DNA from: an uncultured Bacteroides sp.
GTDB taxonomy: Bacteria; Bacteroidota; Bacteroidia; Bacteroidales; Bacteroidaceae
NCBI GenBank assembly: GCA_944320865.1
Contig: CALUJC010000022.1
Span: forward strand, 1-54,051
Reading direction: 5' to 3'
Length of the DNA stretch: 54,051 bases
Shown here piece after piece: positions 52,050 through 54,051 of the stretch; the first letter of the stretch is position 1, and each line of letters begins with the position of its first letter. A program made the translations under genes and the position numbers. The notes beneath the pieces are model-generated. The model did not search any database. It saw nothing but the letters and a program-made list of their open reading frames with translations, and was not told the origin of the DNA.

Positions 52050-52367
52050 ATGTACGCAATTGTAGAAATCCAAGGCCAGCAATTCAAGGCAGAAGCTGGC
52101 AAGAAACTGTTTGTTTACCACATGCAGGAAGCCGAAAACGGCGCAACCGTAGAGTTCGACCGCGTTCTCCTGGTAGACAAAGACGGTGACATCACCGTAG
52201 GTACGCCCACCGTAGAAGGAGCCAAAGTGGTATGCGAAGTAAAATCGCCGCTGGTAAAAGGCGACAAGGTACTCGTCTTCCACAAGAAAAGAAGAAAAGG
52301 ATACCGTAAACTGAATGGTCACCGCCAGCAGTTCACAGAGTTGACAATCAAAGAAGTAGTAGCTTAA
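52050..52367 (+). CDS. rplU: 50S ribosomal protein L21
   Basis: L21 binds 23S rRNA in the large subunit. The 105-residue sequence [20 protein letters not shown] has the conserved N-terminus, with [27 protein letters not shown] in the middle and the rRNA-binding [25 protein letters not shown] at the end. Length is typical. The frame runs 32 codons further upstream, but L21 homology begins at 52050. rpmA follows 25 bases later, the near-universal order. Confidence 0.98.
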   Translation: MYAIVEIQGQQFKAEAGKKLFVYHMQEAENGATVEFDRVLLVDKDGDITVGTPTVEGAKVVCEVKSPLVKGDKVLVFHKKRRKGYRKLNGHRQQFTELTIKEVVA

Positions 52368-52392
52368 TCAACCTAAAAAACAGTAAGAAGAA

Positions 52393-52662
52393 ATGGCACA
52401 TAAAAAAGGTGTCGGTAGTTCGAAGAACGGCCGCGAATCAGCAAGCAAGAGATTAGGCGTTAAGATATTCGGTGGCGAAACCTGCAAGGCAGGCAACATC
52501 ATCGTTCGTCAGAGAGGTACAGAATTCCATCCGGGTAAAAACATAGGTATGGGTAGCGACCACACTCTCTACGCCTTGGTAGATGGAACCGTACAGTTCA
52601 AAGTAAGCCGCGAAGACAAACGTTACGTGTCTGTCGTTCCGGCAGAAAGCGCAGAAGCATAA
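52393..52662 (+). CDS. rpmA: 50S ribosomal protein L27
   Basis: L27 lies near the peptidyl-transferase centre. The 89-residue protein reads [20 protein letters not shown] and keeps the conserved [23 protein letters not shown] and [18 protein letters not shown] blocks. It begins directly with MAHKK, without the N-terminal extension that Firmicutes cleave. AAGAAG stands just before the start. A strong terminator follows 22 bases after the stop. Confidence 0.98.
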   Translation: MAHKKGVGSSKNGRESASKRLGVKIFGGETCKAGNIIVRQRGTEFHPGKNIGMGSDHTLYALVDGTVQFKVSREDKRYVSVVPAESAEA

Positions 52663-52684
52663 GTTTTTTGCCTCATATAAGTGA

Positions 52685-52726
52685 AGAAAGGGATATTGCC
52701 TGACGCAATATCCCTTTCTCTTTTTC
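52685..52726 (+). terminator. Strong Rho-independent terminator after rpmA
   Basis: A perfect 15-bp stem, AGAAAGGGATATTGC (52685-52699) with its inverse (52705-52719), a 5-base loop and a CTTTTTC tail. It closes the rplU-rpmA transcript before the convergent glycerophosphodiesterase gene. Confidence 0.92.
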
Positions 52727-52746
52727 AAATCGGGTGTAATGAATCC

Positions 52747-53508
52747 TCACTTCAGCACGCTTTGCAACAGCACAGGGGCATTGGTAGTAATGTAATCGGC
52801 CCCTTGCTCCACAAGCCAACGCATATCCTCTGCATCGTTCACCGTCCAGGCATTGACTTTCATGCCCAGGTCATGGCACTCCTTTATCCACTCAGGATGT
52901 GCCTTGAATACGCTGAAATGGTAATCGGGACCTGCACAACCCAAGTCCTTCAGTTCACGGGGAGGCAAATCTCCGTTCAAGTAATAAACAGGCGTACCTT
53001 CGGGAGAAAGGCGGACGAACTCTTTAGCGGCATGCAGGGAGAAAGTGATGTACTCCACACGGCTCTCCAGGTTCATTTCCCGAATCATCCGCACGATACC
53101 TTCTACGGCACGGGTTTCCTGGGCGGCAGTCTTGTGGGGCTTCAACTCCAGGATAAGGCGCGTTTTAAGTTCCAAGGCCTTGGCCAAATACTGGCGGAGC
53201 GTAGGCACAAACTCGCCATTGGCAAGCCGCAGAGATGTACACTCTTCGGCAGAGGCCTCCTGGAAGGTTACGCCCTGGTAAGTGTCATCGTGATTCACCA
53301 CCAGCTGGCCGTCGCGGGTCAGCCACACGTCGAACTCCGACCCATAACAGCCTATGGAGTCGGCCTTCACAAGAGCAGCCACTGAGTTTTGGGCAGAGCC
53401 TGCCACATCCCAATATCCACGGTGGGCAATGACCTGCGTGTGTTGCGCCTGCACCCATCCACCCGAAGCGAACAAGAAGGCGGCAAGTAAAAGTTGTTTC
53501 AGTTTCAT
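52747..53508 (-). CDS. Glycerophosphodiester phosphodiesterase family protein, exported
   Basis: The 253-residue protein has a signal peptide (to about VQAQ22) and a GDPD TIM barrel. The active-site features are VIAHRGYW (His29, Arg30), EFDVWLTRDGQLVVNHDD with the metal-binding Glu and Asp and the second catalytic His, LILELKPH with a metal ligand, and VNAWTVND near the end. Such enzymes hydrolyse deacylated phospholipids to glycerol-3-phosphate and an alcohol. It is on the minus strand between rpmA and serS, converging with the ribosomal genes and diverging from serS. No -7 consensus match stands out directly upstream. Confidence 0.93.
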   Translation of the reverse strand: MKLKQLLLAAFLFASGGWVQAQHTQVIAHRGYWDVAGSAQNSVAALVKADSIGCYGSEFDVWLTRDGQLVVNHDDTYQGVTFQEASAEECTSLRLANGEFVPTLRQYLAKALELKTRLILELKPHKTAAQETRAVEGIVRMIREMNLESRVEYITFSLHAAKEFVRLSPEGTPVYYLNGDLPPRELKDLGCAGPDYHFSVFKAHPEWIKECHDLGMKVNAWTVNDAEDMRWLVEQGADYITTNAPVLLQSVLK

Positions 53509-53645
53509 GATTGTATAACATTATAATATATATGACACGGCAAATATACGCAAGCCCGGGCAATTTCAAGCTACGGCAGGATTAAAAATTAAACGCTTTT
53601 GCCCCCGTTTTATAAAACCCTTTACTAACGTATGTATAAAATACG

Positions 53646-53653
53646 TATCTTTG
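53646..53653 (+). promoter_or_regulatory. -7 element of serS
   Basis: TATCTTTG matches TAnnTTTG, with TTTA (53621-53624) 21 bp upstream as a weak -33 box. The serS ATG is 33 bases downstream. No T-box-like leader is present, as expected outside Firmicutes. Confidence 0.6.
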
Positions 53654-53686
53654 CGCCTGCGAATCAACTTAAACACTATTATAGAT

Positions 53687-54051
53687 ATGCTTACCATCAG
53701 ACAAATTACAGAGAATACCGACGCGGTAATACGCGGATTGGAAAAGAAGCATTTCAACGGCGCCCGCGAAGCCATAGGGCAAGTACTGGCGCTCAATGAC
53801 AGGCGGAAGGCCGCCCAAGTGAAGCTCGACACGAACCTGGCCGAAGTAAACACCACCTCCAAGCAGATAGGCCAACTGATGAAGGAGGGCCGCAAGGACG
53901 AGGCCGAAACGGCAAAGGCGCGCGTTGCCCAGCTGAAGGAAGCCAACAAGACCCTCCAGGCCGAAATGGACGAAGCCGCAAGGGAATTGCAACAGTTGCT
54001 CTACACCATCCCCAACGTGCCCTACGACGAAGTGCCCGAAGGCAACGGCGC
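53687..54051 (+). CDS. serS: Seryl-tRNA synthetase, N-terminal part (cut by window edge)
   Basis: SerS charges tRNA-Ser with serine. The first 121 codons are visible, MLTIRQITENTDAVIRGLEKK onward, covering the helical hairpin arm: RRKAAQVKLDTNLAEVNTTSKQ and a long coiled coil AETAKARVAQLKEANKTLQAEMDEAARELQQLL. The conserved junction TIPNVPYDEVPEG follows, where the class II catalytic domain begins. The reading frame is open to the end of the window. A frame on the opposite strand is a shadow. Confidence 0.95.
   Translation, partial: MLTIRQITENTDAVIRGLEKKHFNGAREAIGQVLALNDRRKAAQVKLDTNLAEVNTTSKQIGQLMKEGRKDEAETAKARVAQLKEANKTLQAEMDEAARELQQLLYTIPNVPYDEVPEGNG

Overview
The window reads as chromosomal DNA of a gut-type Bacteroidales bacterium (Bacteroides/Phocaeicola-like). 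The reasons are two SusC/SusD pairs with a hybrid two-component regulator, a fused biotin-carrying Na+ pump decarboxylase, DUF5687/DUF5063/DUF1460/DUF1573 proteins typical of this phylum, and repeated use of the Bacteroidetes -7 promoter element TAnnTTTG with a TTG/TTTG box about 20 bp upstream. Assignments come from reading the sequence and from remembered family features; no database search was run.

Layout. 1-1282: start of mfd (minus, cut by the window edge). 1409-4785: oadG-oadA-oadB sodium-pumping decarboxylase operon (minus). 4882-6261: MATE exporter. 6262-6998: gene-free stretch with three inverted repeats. 6999-29258: a large glycan-use locus. It has an enzyme-first operon (DUF1080 protein, GH13 neopullulanase, SusC, SusD), a divergent HTCS regulator, and further minus-strand genes: a GH127-like lipoprotein, a cytoplasmic Gfo/Idh oxidoreductase, a Tat-exported Gfo/Idh oxidoreductase, a second SusC/SusD pair, and a Tat-exported TIM-barrel isomerase/lyase-type protein. 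Oxidoreductases, a DUF1080 protein and a TIM-barrel protein together match the oxidative (3-keto-glycoside) route of glycoside cleavage, so this may be a combined hydrolytic and oxidative saccharide-use locus.

29615-44401 is mostly housekeeping: DUF1573 protein, OPT transporter, esterase, DUF1460 amidase-like protein, pyrB-pyrI, a flavin reductase, an outer-membrane barrel, DUF5063 protein, a 3'-5' exonuclease, an RlmI-like methyltransferase, then a nucleoside transporter, bifunctional nuclease, rsmE, miaA and lipid kinase run. 44731-51757: M16 protease, a DUF5687/ATPase ABC exporter, a TraB-like protein and a HAD phosphatase. 52050-54051: rplU-rpmA, a glycerophosphodiesterase on the other strand, and the start of serS. 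No rRNA, tRNA, CRISPR array or complete insertion sequence was seen.

The most unusual signal is outside the genes. At least five intergenic regions carry short tandem arrays with a period of 22 or 23 bp (14401, 24251, 44467, 49134, 51831), and one has an 11-bp period (29406). Their sequences are unrelated to each other, but the period is shared and most units contain a dyad. In one array the two dyad arms change together, as if pairing or symmetry were maintained. Several arrays lie just upstream of recognisable promoters. I know of no named element with this architecture. Other items are a candidate small RNA at 39662-39729, a MITE-like element inserted exactly at the pyrI stop codon, and short motifs shared by promoters of the glycan locus.
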